64,000 nucleotides of DNA from Rhodovulum sp. (GTDB lineage Bacteria; Pseudomonadota; Alphaproteobacteria; Rhodobacterales; Rhodobacteraceae): assembly GCA_020637615.1 (NCBI GenBank), contig JACKKC010000001.1:199847-263846 (forward strand). Reading direction: 5' to 3'. The position numbers and the translations under genes were made by a program. The notes beneath the pieces are model-generated. The model was given only the letters and a program-made list of their open reading frames with translations, ran no database searches and was not told the DNA's origin. Below are positions 63,998-64,000 of this stretch, piece after piece. Position 1 is the stretch's first letter, and the number at the start of each line of letters is the position of its first letter.

Positions 63998-64000
63998 TGC

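Overview
The window is 64 kb of GC-rich, densely packed bacterial chromosome. It looks like an alphaproteobacterium of the order Rhodobacterales. The RpoA and ribosomal protein sequences, an AapJQMP-type amino acid transporter, an ATP12-type F1 chaperone, tandem BLUF proteins and the ArgB/YidC/EngB neighbourhood all fit. The genus cannot be fixed by eye. I saw no rRNA, tRNA or CRISPR array.

1-20.6 kb: translation block. A tuf gene runs off the left edge on the minus strand and is divergent from the str genes (rpsL, rpsG, fusA, second tuf). These run into the S10, spc and alpha ribosomal protein genes through secY, adk, rpoA and rplQ. The two tuf copies face away from each other and look identical over their shared 687 bases. 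The spc cluster is broken between rpmD and rplO by 619 bases holding a strong terminator, a dispersed repeat and a new promoter.

20.6-35.4 kb: ordinary metabolism and transport. In order: a MarR-EmrA-EmrB efflux operon; a DadA-like FAD oxidoreductase behind a tandem glycine riboswitch on the minus strand; rarA; two BLUF photoreceptor-like proteins; a tightly overlapping crcB, RluA-family, HAD, ATP12 operon; and the amino acid ABC transporter aapJQMP.

35.4-52.8 kb: rearranged, IS-rich segment. argB, a ferredoxin-like gene and sixA lie on the minus strand, divergent from two tandem paralogous lipoproteins. A decayed IS4-family element with a 9-base target duplication follows, then a GGDEF-EAL protein, yidC, a MOSC gene and engB. 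Next is an IS5-family element (4-base duplication) split by an IS21-family element (6-base duplication), then ttcA, an IS110-family transposase and rpmH-rnpA-yidD. I recall rpmH-rnpA-yidD-yidC-MOSC-engB-argB as one ancestral cluster in relatives; here it lies in three pieces.

52.8-64 kb: a histidine kinase, a repeat-filled gap, a crotonase with exonuclease III, an OmpR-family regulator, GTP cyclohydrolase II with an unusual N-terminal half, an L,D-transpeptidase, an alpha/beta hydrolase, a GH25 lysozyme-like lipoprotein, a glutamine amidotransferase and an unrecognised protein running to the right edge.

Several families of short palindromic repeats are scattered in the intergenic gaps. The most unusual observation is inside the IS21 element: three related 35-39 base palindromic insertions sit in istA, two of them reading-frame preserving, and a fourth unrelated hairpin repeat sits in istB. 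This resembles the protein-coding palindromic elements known from Rickettsia.
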